From: Botryosphaeria dothidea
Taxonomy: Eukaryota > Ascomycota > Dothideomycetes > Botryosphaeriales > Botryosphaeriaceae
Direction of reading: 5' to 3'
Assembly: GCA_011503125.2 (NCBI GenBank)
Contig: WWBZ02000033.1
Coordinates: 2,046,001 to 2,110,000 of the forward strand
DNA: 64,000 nt
The translations under genes and the position numbers were made by a program. The notes beneath the pieces were generated by a model, which searched no databases, was not told the DNA's origin, and worked only from the letters and a program-made list of their open reading frames with translations. Every line of letters starts with the position of its first letter. Positions within the stretch are counted from its first letter, which is position 1. Positions 20,531-31,400 of the stretch are shown piece by piece.

Positions 20531-22639
20531 GTGCGATGGGTTGGTCATGCGTAATGCGATTACTTTCTTGACTGTTCTTTCATTTGGTATTCTTCGCTCT
20601 ATTGCTACGATCACTTCATATCTTCTTTGTCTTTTTGTTTTATGGGATGTTTGTAATGTGCTTTGCGTATCTGCATTGCTTCCAGCCTTTTATCTGCATG
20701 TCTTGTACGTTAGTTTTCTTTCCTCCGGGAGCGGGCGCTGCGTTGGCGTGTGGGTGCTTTTTGGTGTTGGGAAGGCGTGGAGTTTTGCTTTTTTGTGCGG
20801 GATTGATGCTTTGAACTGTTCATGTGTTTGTGCATGTTGGTGTTGCATGTGCATGTGCATTAGAAAGTACGGAGAAATTTGCAACGAATGATCTCTGCAG
20901 TCTATCTGCTATACCACGTCGTGGTGGTTGAGCTTCCTCGTGTCGCGTGACTCTTTGGGCGTGTGTTCTCTTGGGGTTTGAAATGATATTCTTCCAAAGT
21001 TGTATATTCTTACTTCGTGTAGGTCCTATGGCCGGGCTGCTGACTTTCAAGTCTGAGGCATCATGATACAAGACCGTACTTCCGCGTTCTGTCGTCGCTT
21101 CGCATTGGGAGAGTTCGCTCACCTGCGGGTATACGTAGCTCCAACACATTCTACCCGGAATTTATTCACCATTGGTCAATAAAGTTGATGCCTATCATAT
21201 GGGTTGGACGTTGCAGGTTCTCTAGAATGTTTGATGCGGGAATCATTTGCCTAGTATCCCCTCTGTGCTAGTTTTGACGGCCTTGCAAGCCAGCGCCAGG
21301 GCCATCTCGTGGACCTCTCGTTGAATCATGCACCCATGTCGAATCGAAGCTCAGAATTGTGCGTCAAGTATCTTTACAAAAGAGGGCCTCCCTGTTTTAA
21401 ATGTGCGGAACCGCAGTAATTATAACGAGGGCAGGTGCAGCTCGTTGTAGCACGTCACCAGTGACTCGGACTATGGGTCCTCGTGAGGTGGGATACCTCT
21501 TCGCTGAGGCCTTCAAAAGGTCATTGTACTACGAGTTTCGTCCTAGCTATATCTTTTCGAACTTATTCCTGGAGGATTTGATAAAGACAGCAATGACAAC
21601 GACTGTGTTTGGACGGGTTTGGTTGCATTCAAGCCTTTGTTTGGGAGTGTGAGCTCTGATGTCTGATCCAAGAGATGACCGCGGAAACCTTGGAGAAAAA
21701 TCATGCGGTGCATTCCATCTAGATCATGCTACCACTGAATATTCAGAAAAGATGCTGCCGGGCAGAATAACAAGGGAACGGTGTGCTGAATTTCCCAAAA
21801 CTTACACCTCGCCCCGCGGGGCGGGAGAACGGCGGAGGAAAGTACGAATTCCAGCCAGCCGCCTCTACGAGTCCAGAAGTCTAGCTTATAATTTTAGCTT
21901 TATTGCTTGAATGTTCGCTATTGCTGTAAGTTTTAATAGGATATGCTAAGGATCTCGTCGAGGAGGCTTTCGCAGGTCCTTTTGAAGCGCGCTTTAGCTT
22001 CAGCCTTAGGGCATATGACAGTTTTCCACCCCGACCCCATGCAGCAGTAGTAAACTAACTGGCAATTTTGTAAAAATGGGTAACTTTTTAAGTAGCCCCA
22101 CCATATATATCTATCAAGGGACTTCTTTGTCCGTGTAGAAACCTCAGCTATCCGCGCCGCAGAGCCGCACCATGAGGAATCACTTGAAAGTTCGGACGCC
22201 CGACGGCAGTGGATGCCATGACTTTCTCTGAAAGCTTAAACTGGAATGAATGGTTTACTTAACAATACCTCTATCCAGCTTGCATTTACAAGGTTTACGA
22301 ACCTGCCTTCATGCTGAAAGTGTTTGCCCTGAGTTGTACAGACATCACACCTTCCACCGAGAATACGGCCAAGCTCGGGCCGGGAATATGGCCCCCAAGC
22401 GGTCTTTTCGGGCCCGGCGGGACGCGCTATCGGACGGCGCGGCGCAAAGCAAAACGCTAATCCGCTGGCTTCAGAATCCTTCGGACCCCACCCGACGCTT
22501 ACGGCGCCGACATCCTCCAGGCAACGCCGCCTGTTCACAATGTGGCATTCAGAGACGGCCTAAAACACGCCGGCAGAGACGGAATGGAACGGCCAGGTCG
22601 GCAGCCTGTGGGAATCCTTATGCGATGGTGAATGAAGGA

Positions 22640-22647
22640 TATAAAAG
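22640..22647 (+). promoter_or_regulatory. TATA box of the FAD monooxygenase gene
   Basis: A consensus TATAAAAG lies 170 nt upstream of the ATG at 22810, in the same orientation as the gene. Confidence 0.55.
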
Positions 22648-22686
22648 CGTGGCAGCGCCGCCTACAGTAGCGTCCCAACCACAAAC

Positions 22687-22747
22687 ACCAAGCTTCCACA
22701 TCACCAAAGCTTAGCATACCAAGCTTCTCAATACCAAGGCTTCTTGA
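22687..22747 (+). repeat. Four degenerate 15-bp tandem repeats in the leader
   Basis: Units at 22687, 22703, 22718 and 22733 each begin ACCAA followed by GCTT or AGCTT, with period 15-16 nt. They lie between the TATA box and the start codon of the monooxygenase gene and so are probably transcribed. Function unknown. Confidence 0.6.
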
Positions 22748-22809
22748 CGCCTCTCTACCTCACTTCCCACAATATCTTCAATTATACAACATCTCAACAC
22801 ACAAACAAC

Positions 22810-24063
22810 ATGTCTCCCAACACACCCGAAACCCTCTCCATCCTCATCATCGGCTCCGGCCTCGGCGGCCTCCTCCTCGCCCAAGGCCTGCGCCGCGCCT
22901 CCATCCCCTTCCACGTCTTCGAGCGCGACGCCGACCCGTCCACCCGGCTGCAAGGCTACCGCATCCGCGTCTCGGGCGAAGGCATCACGGCGCTCGAATC
23001 CACCCTCCCGCCCGAACTCTTCAAGCGCTTCGAAGACACCTGCGCGCGCGTCCAGCTCGGCGGTTCGACGATCGTTGCGCAGAGCGCGGAAGAGGACACG
23101 GCCACGCCCGGTCATGCGCGCCATCCCACCGGCGGCGTGTTCAGGCATGGGAGCCGCAAGCCGTACACGCCGGATCGGGCAACGATGAGGGGCGTGCTGA
23201 TGGAAGGGCTGGAGGGCTCCATTACCTTTGGGAAGGCGTTCGTTGGGTACGACGTCGGCGAGGACGGGCAGGCCGTGACTGCGCGGTTTGCGGATGGGAG
23301 CAGCGCCCGCGGGAGTCTGCTTGTCGGTGCGGATGGCGCGCGGTCGCGCGTGCGAAAGCAGTATCTGGGAGCTGCGCTGCGACCGGTGGACACTAGCGGT
23401 CGGGTCGTCTACGGAAAGACACCGCTGACGGACGAACTGAAAGAGCGGATGGGGGACGGATTGCTGGACGTGATGAAGTTGGTGGAGGACAAGAGTCGTG
23501 CGGATGGCGTACCAGTGACGTGCCTGTACGAGCCGATCCGGTTTCCACAGAGGGACGAGATGGAGGGGTTGCCGGAGGATTACGTGTACTGGGTGATGGT
23601 GTCGAAAAAGGAGACTTTTGGGGTGGCGGATGAGGAGTTGGTGAGGATGACCAGTGAGCAGGCTGGGAAATTGGCGTCGAAAGTTGCGGAGGAATGGTAC
23701 CCACGGCTGCGCGCTCTTTTTGAGCTGACGGATCCGAATCAGACGGCGGCGCTCCGTGTTCTGAGCATGCGGCCAAACATGGAAGCATGGGAGGCGCTGA
23801 AGGAGCCGGTCACATTGGTGGGCGATTCGGCCCATGTAATGTCCCCAAGTGGAGGCCTCGGCGCAGTAACCGCATTCCGCGATGCGGCGAATCTGGCCAA
23901 GGTGTTGGTTGAGAATGGCGGACGCGTCTCAGCGGAGGCTGTGGGCAAGTATGAGCAAATGATGCGGAACTACGCGGCAGAAGCTCTTGAGTTGTCCCGT
24001 CAAGGAGGCGTCAGGTTCTTCAACCACCCGCCATTTGACAAGTGTGAGGAAGTTGATGTCTGA
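22810..24063 (+). CDS. FAD-dependent monooxygenase
   Basis: A single exon of 417 codons. The N-terminal Rossmann fold has the dinucleotide motif IIGSGLGG (residues 13-20) followed by the acidic strand end VFERD. The FAD/NADPH DG motif is present as VGADGARSRVR (172-182), and the third FAD motif as GDSAHVMSPSGG (338-349). This is the class A flavoprotein aromatic hydroxylase layout, as in salicylate hydroxylase-like enzymes and tailoring monooxygenases; the length fits. The substrate cannot be predicted. The ATG at 22810 (ACAACATGTCT) sits immediately before the flavin-binding strand; an in-frame ATG at 22744 would add 22 residues without features. Neighbours do not form a biosynthetic cluster, so a detoxification or catabolic role is as likely as secondary metabolism. 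Confidence 0.88.
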   Translation: MSPNTPETLSILIIGSGLGGLLLAQGLRRASIPFHVFERDADPSTRLQGYRIRVSGEGITALESTLPPELFKRFEDTCARVQLGGSTIVAQSAEEDTATPGHARHPTGGVFRHGSRKPYTPDRATMRGVLMEGLEGSITFGKAFVGYDVGEDGQAVTARFADGSSARGSLLVGADGARSRVRKQYLGAALRPVDTSGRVVYGKTPLTDELKERMGDGLLDVMKLVEDKSRADGVPVTCLYEPIRFPQRDEMEGLPEDYVYWVMVSKKETFGVADEELVRMTSEQAGKLASKVAEEWYPRLRALFELTDPNQTAALRVLSMRPNMEAWEALKEPVTLVGDSAHVMSPSGGLGAVTAFRDAANLAKVLVENGGRVSAEAVGKYEQMMRNYAAEALELSRQGGVRFFNHPPFDKCEEVDV

Positions 24064-25071
24064 GCAGTAGTTTGGTCCTTGTCTTTTCTTCTTTAGTAGT
24101 GCAGTAATCGGTAATGTATATGCAATGAGTAGTTTGGCCGTCAGAACATCGAGAAACCGATTGTGAATAGTGAAGAACTTCTCTTGATAAATCTTGCGGG
24201 GTAGTTTCTATCTTCTTGCGTGACGGTAGTATTGGCGTGAAAATACCCTGGTGATGATTTTGCGAGAAAGAAAGAGCGAGCGACCACCCTCGTTACTTCG
24301 AGACGGACGCTCGAGCACAATAGCGCGTCCAAAGATACCACAGACGTGGTAAGAGAGTGGCTCGTTTCACCCCAGCGCTAGGAGCATCGGTCTTGAATGT
24401 TCTGTAGAGCGCTTATATCCACGTCATCGCGCGGGAAAGCGACTGCGAAAAGCAATAATGTGACCCGCATTGCTAGTACATACTGTTAGTAGCGCAGCTA
24501 ATCGGATCTCTGGCGCCCATGGTTCTGCTTTACAAATCAGAGGAGATAATCATAGCCGAGCCAAGGATGTGGATGCACAGTAGAGGAACACCAATCGGAT
24601 GTTTCTGCTGTATAGCGAAGCGCTGTACCACATCGGATCACGATGGAAGGCGATGAATCTTGCGGCGTCAAGAGTGCCCATGGGGATAATGGAGTTAGGG
24701 GACATGGAGAGGCCGAGACCAGCGACTTGAAAGGGACGCCTAAATCCGCAGCGTGGAGATTGCCGGATTTAGAGGCAGCTGGATCGGCATCATGGAAAGC
24801 GCCCTTCCGCACTGAATGACTGTTGAACGGACCTGCAGCGGGAACACGTGGGCGAAAAGATCAATCGGAAATGGTAAACCGGTCTATCTCCGGTCAGTGC
24901 TGTGTGTCTTGCTGCGCTTTTGGAAAGGTTAAATAGTGCCGATTGCAAGTTCGGTATCATTCTTTCCTCATCGACACCACCCCACTTCGCCCGCCAACTT
25001 CATCAGTCTTTGCCCCATTGACCTTGCAAAAGGCCCTTTTAGACCTCAAGTCAACATCACACATCCAAATC
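24064..25071. other. Intergenic, no gene seen
   Basis: Contains the 3' region of the monooxygenase gene and the promoter of the aldo/keto reductase gene. A TTAAATAG box near 24929 lies about 140 nt before the ATG at 25072, followed by a CT-rich leader. No coding signal seen. Confidence 0.55.
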
Positions 25072-26174
25072 ATGGTCGAGATCACCGGAAAGAAGGTCGG
25101 AACGACAGGCTTCGGCCTCATGGGTATGTCTTAGTCGCACTTGAAGCTCGCGGGCCAGGGATGCTAACAGCGCCCCTCTAGGTATGACATGGCGTGCGAA
25201 CCCCCAACCATTCGAAACATCGTTCAAGGCTATGAAGGCCGCCTTGGAGGGTGGTTCTAACTTCTGGAATGCTGGGGAGTTTTACGGCACGCCTGAGCAC
25301 AACTCGCTCCATCTGCTTAGAGACTACTTTACCAAGTACCCTGAAGACGCCGATAAGGTTGTCATTTCCATCAAGGGCGGTCTGAAGAAAGGGCAATTGG
25401 AACCAGATGGCAGCCGCGAGAACGTCACCAGGAGCATTAACGAGTGTTTGAGTGTTCTTGACGGCAAGAAGTTTTTGGACACTTTTGAATGCGCCCGGGT
25501 CGACCATAAGGTTCCCATCGAAGACACTATCTCTTACATGGCCGAATTTGTGAAGGCCGGCAAACTGGGAGGAATCTCCTTGTCCGAGGTCAGCGCCCAG
25601 ACTATCAGACGCGCTGCAAAGGTCCACCCGATCGCCTTCGTCGAGGTCGAATTTTCTCTCTACAGCACGGACATCTTACACAATGATATTGCTAAGACTT
25701 GCGGAGAGCTCAACATCCCCATTGTCGCCTACTCTCCACTTGGCCGCGGGTTCTTGGTGAGCATTCACTTGACACGGTGCGTTTCGCACAACGCTGACAG
25801 CACTATCATAGACCGGCCAGATTCGCAAATTTGAGGACATCCCCGAAGGAGACTTCCGCCGTATTCAACCCCGCTTCCAGCCAGCTGTCTTTGACGAGAA
25901 CATCAAGCTGGCGGATGAGGTCGAGAAGATCGCCAAGAAGGGTGCAACTCTTGGACAGGTCGCTCTCGCATGGGTCAGGCAGCATAGCGGCAAGAACGGC
26001 CTCCCGACCATCATCCCCATTCCCGGCGCCACCACGGATGTGCGTGTACAGGAAAACGTCAAGGAAGTCACTCTGACAGATGCGGAGTTGGCTGAGATCG
26101 ATGAAATCCTCAAGAGGATAGAAGTCAAGGGCGGAAGATACCCGGAAGCTGCTTCCGCGCACCTGAACGGGTAA
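25072..26174 (+). CDS. Aldo/keto reductase, pyridoxal-reductase-like
   Basis: Three exons (25072-25123, 25182-25756, 25812-26174) with introns of 58 and 55 nt give about 329 residues. The TIM-barrel aldo/keto reductase signatures are clear: FWNAGEFYG contains the catalytic Tyr, VVISIKGG contains the catalytic Lys, and the C-terminal NADPH-binding region reads IIPIPGATT. The position of the classical catalytic Asp (FDxA in many members) is Asn, as is usual in the pyridoxal reductase branch (AKR8), and the start VEITGKKVGTTGFGLMG fits that branch. The likely reaction is NADPH-dependent reduction of pyridoxal to pyridoxine in vitamin B6 salvage, in the cytosol. Other aldehydes remain possible. 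The exon 1/2 junction recreates GLMGMTWRA. Confidence 0.88.
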
Positions 26175-26931
26175 GCATGTACTTGAGGTCGTAAACAAGA
26201 CCAACTGTAACAGTAGTTTGTGAACCTGATGAAACGAACACGTCAGCTGGTTTTGCATGGAAGACCGTTGAATATGTGAACGTTGATGAGAAAGATCGTC
26301 AGATCAAGTGTAGAATTAGTCACCATTTGGCACCGCTCCCGAAGGATGATTCCATCGGCATTGCAGAATTCTTTTTTGACATCACTCGAGGATCGCGAAA
26401 ATGGCTAGAACATAAGCGTATAACGTACCTTTACAACAAATGACCTCTCTGGAAGCCTTGGGCCACTCAGAGTCCTAGTATAGCTCGCGTCAAGACACGT
26501 AGACATCGTGGCTGATACATGCTTCATGCCGTGGCGACATCGTCGCGCGTCCAGAGGCAGAGACTGTCACTGTGAGACCCAAACTAGTCCCGCGCACAAA
26601 GACGGGCGAGTGTTGTGTGGCATTCCGCTCACCATGAGTGAGTGAGTGAGGGTGAAGATGGCGAGGTGAACGCGTGAGGCGCCTCAAGAATTTAAAGCGT
26701 ATGCAGTGCGGCAGTGGTCGCTGCAGCTCACCAAATTTAAACGTGGCCGCCTTTTCGCGGCACCCATTGCCTGAATCGTGGCCAGACAGGCGAGCGGCTT
26801 CCGACGCGGGCGGCTGGGCAGGCGGCGCGCGCGCGCATGTTAGCTCGAGCTCAGCTCAACACCATGGCCGCCCGTCGTCGCCGTCCCTTTCCAGCCATCA
26901 TCAATCAACCTCCCGACGGCCACTGCCACAG
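26175..26931. other. Intergenic; promoter of the zinc-finger gene
   Basis: Contains a (GAGT)n-like tract near 26635-26650 and a GC-rich, CT-rich leader up to the next gene. An open frame begins at 26674 in phase with the downstream gene, but its first 86 codons are compositionally unlike the conserved part, so I treat them as leader. Confidence 0.5.
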
Positions 26932-28410
26932 ATGCGCCCCCGTGCCGACACCATGGACTCTCCGGGCTCGCCGCTATCAGAGCTATCCTCCGATGAGTTC
27001 CAGGAGGATGTCAAGACCGAGGACCGCTCCTTGAGTGTCGACACCTACAACGAGGCCGAGCATGACAGCGTGCGCCCTCCAAAGCGTCAACGCACTGGCG
27101 CCGGCCCATCTTCTGGCCTCGCAAACTTCCGCGCCAGCTCCGCCGAGATACAACCACCTCCGGACGCTGACGCCGACATCTACATCTCCGAGGACACAGA
27201 CGGCAGTGTGCCCGCCTCGCCACACCACACAGGCTACGGAGGCCCGCAGGATGAAGAGAGCTATGGACAAGAACAAGTGACAGTCTGCAAGTGGGAAGGC
27301 TGTGAAGCAGGAGACTTGGGGAATATGGACAAGCTGGTCGATCACTTACACGATGATCACATCGGCACTCGTCAAAAGAAGTACTCATGCGAATGGACAG
27401 ACTGCGCTCGGAAAGGCATCCCTCACGCAAGCGGCTACGCACTAAGAGCGCACATGCGCAGCCATACAAGAGAGAAGCCGTTCTACTGTACATTGCCAGG
27501 TAAGACCACGCATCTCCAGGCCATTGCCCTCGAGCAGGGCCGCTCGGCCATTGTCATGCCCCAGAGCTCCGATTATACTAAACAAGCAACCCTCACAGAA
27601 TGCGACCGCGCCTTCACGCGCTCCGACGCCCTAGCGAAGCACATGCGAACGGTGCACGAGACGGAGGCGCTGCGGCCCTCGGACCCGGTCCCCAAGCACC
27701 ACTCGTCGAATCCGTCGAACAAGAACCAGCGGTTGCGTCTCGTCTTCAAGAACAACGGCACCGAGAAGCCCGGGTCGCCGCTGCCCGCGTCGCCGCACTC
27801 GCAGAGCGCGTCGGGCCAGCCGCAACCGCCGGTGCCCGTCGAGAACGAGTACGAACACAACAACGTGCTCTACCGGCCGCTCGACCCGTCCAACCCGAAC
27901 TCCCCCTTGACGCGTAAGTTCCCGCTTGACGTCCACTTCACCCAGGCGGAGCTGGACATCCCCGCACCGGACCTGGTCAAGCTGCTGCACCGGCAGATAC
28001 AGTGGGCGATGCAGGAAGGGGAGGAGGTCAAGACCGAGGTCGAGGCGCTGGAGAAGAAGCGCAAGGACGAGTGGCTGGCCAAGGAGCTCATCCTCGAGAA
28101 CGTCATGGAGGCCGAGCTCGGCCGCATGGAGCGCGTCGATCGCCTGTTCAAGGAGGAGAACTCGGGCGCCGCGCAGTTCCGCGAATCGCTGAGGGACGAC
28201 GTCAAGGTTAGCAAGGCGCTGGACGTCGAGCCAAAGCCGAACTGGCGGGACGTGCTCGCGGCGGAGAAGGCGGAGAAGGTGAGGGAGAAGGAGGAGGTGG
28301 CGGCCTCGCTGGCGGATATGTCGGGCACACCGAAGTTCGATGCGGCTGGCGATGCGGTTGTGGAGCGGCGACCGGAGGTTCTGGGGATTGGAGTTGCTGG
28401 TGGTCCATGA
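26932..28410 (+). CDS. C2H2 zinc-finger protein, Iec1-like (INO80 complex)
   Basis: Exons 26932-27499 and 27599-28410 encode about 459 residues. An acidic, Ser-rich N-terminus (SPLSELSSDEF) precedes three closely packed C2H2 fingers at about residues 119-215: finger 1 CKWEGC with HLHDDH, finger 2 CEWTDC with HMRSH, and finger 3 YCTLPECDRAF with HMRTVH, linked by TREKP. The C-terminal half has a charged coiled-coil-like region (KTEVEALEKKRKDEWLAKE). This arrangement matches fungal Iec1-type proteins, zinc-finger subunits of the INO80 chromatin remodeller, distantly YY1-like. A plain DNA-binding transcription factor is the alternative. The 99-nt intron (27500-27598) splits finger 3 between its two Cys ligands and has no stop codon. 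A second start at 26953 (ACCATGGA, giving MDSPGSPLSEL) has the better context. Confidence 0.8.
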   Translation: MRPRADTMDSPGSPLSELSSDEFQEDVKTEDRSLSVDTYNEAEHDSVRPPKRQRTGAGPSSGLANFRASSAEIQPPPDADADIYISEDTDGSVPASPHHTGYGGPQDEESYGQEQVTVCKWEGCEAGDLGNMDKLVDHLHDDHIGTRQKKYSCEWTDCARKGIPHASGYALRAHMRSHTREKPFYCTLPGKTTHLQAIALEQGRSAIVMPQSSDYTKQATLTECDRAFTRSDALAKHMRTVHETEALRPSDPVPKHHSSNPSNKNQRLRLVFKNNGTEKPGSPLPASPHSQSASGQPQPPVPVENEYEHNNVLYRPLDPSNPNSPLTRKFPLDVHFTQAELDIPAPDLVKLLHRQIQWAMQEGEEVKTEVEALEKKRKDEWLAKELILENVMEAELGRMERVDRLFKEENSGAAQFRESLRDDVKVSKALDVEPKPNWRDVLAAEKAEKVREKEEVAASLADMSGTPKFDAAGDAVVERRPEVLGIGVAGGP

Positions 28411-31400
28411 GAAAAGGGGGGCTGCTTAATGGGCTGGGATCGAGGTTTGCAAACACCTGGCGCGGGGTTTCACTTTCGGAGCGACCATCATATTACGTGC
28501 GTGGGGAGGAAAACGGTATCTTTGCTCTTTACCTGATATTTCTTTTTTCTTACAACGAAGGGAGAGCGGATGCTATGGAATAGCAACTGTCTCCGGTGGC
28601 TCATGGAATCTCCCTTTTTTCCCACCGTCCGATCGCAAGGAGATACGTAATGGCTGCATGCCAAAAAGGAACATTAGAGGTCATGTTAGTCTCGGTCTAT
28701 GCAGATTCCCGGAGAACCGGTGTGACGATGCATGCATGTTACAGACGGATACTGGCCGTGTCTATGTGGAGATGTCTTCGTGAGGCTTCAACAAGGACAG
28801 CCATGAAACTGTGCTTTCTTCCGGCCCTTGGCTGATAATACACCTTGTGACCAGCTAACAGCTTGGTATACGTCACAACTTCAAGATAGTAGGGGCCTGG
28901 ATGGACGAAATAGGCTCGATCGACGCCAACAGGACATTTAAACTTCATGGTGAGAGCCGGCCCTGTATCCTGCTATAGCTGCTGTATAACGACGCTTGTA
29001 TAGGCCTCGCTTCATCGTCCGGTAGACCACATGCGGAGAAATTAATCCTCTCACTCGTCCCCACAGCCCTCGTGTTGCCTCGCAGAGAAACGTACCATTG
29101 GCCGATCGTGGGGGCGGTTGCATAGTGATCACCAATGCAATAGCGGCGCCGTGTTAACGTTTCGCAGCATACATATGCCCGCCCCCCTCTTTCATTATCT
29201 TCCTGCACGATTCCCGACTGCTCGGGATGGGGTAGAATCCGAGGACGTGGTACTGGTGTAAGTGGGCCACCATCGCTGACCCAGGAGCAAGGCGTGGAAG
29301 ATCCTATTTTCATGCTTTTTTTTTTTTTGGCGAGCCTTTGGCGGTGGACGGTTCTGGGCTCATATGAGTCCGGCGACTTTTTTGATTCTAGTAACTTTTG
29401 TCGAGCGTCCTGTGATATGTTAATGCAGTATAGTCTCGGTCTCGATGCATTACGGGGTCTTTGGTGGAGACCCGGATCCCATGATCCTCGATTGACGTAC
29501 TAGAGGTCCACCAGTGCTGAGGGGCTTGTCACAGACATTTTATCCGGCTGGTGCCGAACAACTTGAAGGGTTCGAGACTCTCTCAAAAACAAGCCGAAAT
29601 GGGATGCAGCCAAGCCCGAAGCGCTTGCCTTGGAACAGAAACATGTGAAGCAATGTATTAAGTAAAGACGGAAATTATAAGGAATTAAGGGCAAATTTGG
29701 ATGATGCAATTGTGCTTCTTAGGCGTGCTGGGAAGGTGTTCGTAGGGCTTCAAGGATCGACCTTGCCCGGACCGGAGACTTTATTTCCACAGCATAGCCC
29801 AGGACTGTAAGGCGATTTACTACACCGAGGTAGCGAGGAATTGAGACCCTGCTGACTCACCACTTAGGTCTATTGAAGGAGTAAGCCACTGTGATTGAGC
29901 ATAGCGAGACCTTAAATGGAGCTGATGACCGCTTGACCAACAGACGCTGTGGCCAAGTCATGCTGACGATAAGTGATCTAGAACAGAATGAGAATCTTCT
30001 AGACAAATGGCTAGAAGAAAGCTGTCCCGGCCGGAAGGTCAAGTCAGTCGGACGTCAAAAGATGCCCACTGGAGGCGTTGCCGGCGACCTGGACGCAATA
30101 GCCGTATGGATAAGGTTCCCCGGGGAAGTGCGGGAAGCACACGGAGATCATACCGCGGCAGAGCTAGTCTTCTCAGTTAGCCCTTTGGCGTAGTGGCGCA
30201 ATTCAAGATACAGTTCAGTCCGGCGATACGCTTGTCAACCCACAGACAAAATCGTAAATTGGATGCGCGACTCATATGCGGCAGTTGCGGAATGTGCAGT
30301 TGCGGAGGCTTGAGTAAGACCATCGGCGGATTTTCAGCTAAGGAGCGTCGCCACGGACGTAGTGAAGCAGGACAGGGCGGAGACTAGATTGAGCCGAGAA
30401 CTGCGTCGACCATGGCGGAATGTGGCTGGCTCGACTGATCTCTGAAAATGGCCATTCAGAGCGGATGGGGGACGATAAAGTGAGCTGATATGTGCAGCAG
30501 ACAGAATTTACAGATGTCAATCTCTTTCATGCCCAAGACGGTACACATTGCGCCATCGCGGCACTTACCATACTGACCGTGGGGCACGTAAGGTGCTGAG
30601 TAGTGTGGCGCACTTATTATTTTTTTCTGGAAGCAACGTGAAGAAAAACTTTAAGTCGTTGGGCGCCCGCAGATCATCTTTGGCGTCTGAGACGCGTCTT
30701 CCGGGGCGGAGAGGCTTACGCAACGCGCAGTGTTCTCGCAGGACGGCTGAGCGGTCGACCGGCAGTGCTCCTGTGTGTATCTCCGGTGTCACAACTCATG
30801 GATGTCGAGGGATTTCGCGTCTGAGCGCTGGATCATGTGTTCGGGAGGCATTCCGATGGCGAGTTGTATCCAGGTGGGACGATCCTATGAGAAGGAGATG
30901 AGAAACTCGCCTATTGACGCCGTGTCGGCAAAAGGCAAGATGGTAGCAGCGCCTGCAGGGCCCGGCCCCGGGAAGCTTGTTTGGGTCGTGGCGCTTCGGC
31001 CTCATTCGAATGACAGATTTGCTGACAGACCGGGAGATTTAGGATGCGGAATGGCGAGCAGGCAGACTGGTTGGTGGAAGGGTGGCAAGCTGGCGATAGC
31101 GCGCTGGATCGAGCGCAGGAGCAGGCGAGGTGGAGGGGCAGATCGCGATTCTGGGGGGCAAGGGACATGACGAGAGAACAATTGGCGTGCAGGCGAGCTG
31201 TGCGCCCCTGGACGCTTGGTGTCGTCTCCAGCATGCAGATCGTCTAGAGCGTCATGTTCCTAGGCCGGGGGAGGGCCGCTGGCTGGCGTGGACTTGAACG
31301 TTTCAGCGACGGCGATCCGCTTGCGCAGGCCGGCCCATTGCCCAAACGGGACGGCAACATGACTCCGGTGCGCTTGAAGGGCCGTGAAGGGCGATGATGG

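Larger units (their letters stand above)
20531..22809. other. Intergenic, no gene seen
   Basis: The first 400 nt are T-rich and probably the 3' untranslated region of the LIM gene. Around 21900-22100 there is an AT-rich patch that may be decayed repeat. The right end holds the promoter of the FAD monooxygenase gene, with a TATA box and short tandem repeats listed separately. Confidence 0.5.

Noticed and set aside
22711..23835. Open frame of 374 codons on the minus strand
   Set aside because: It lies antisense to the FAD monooxygenase, whose three flavin motifs fix the coding strand.
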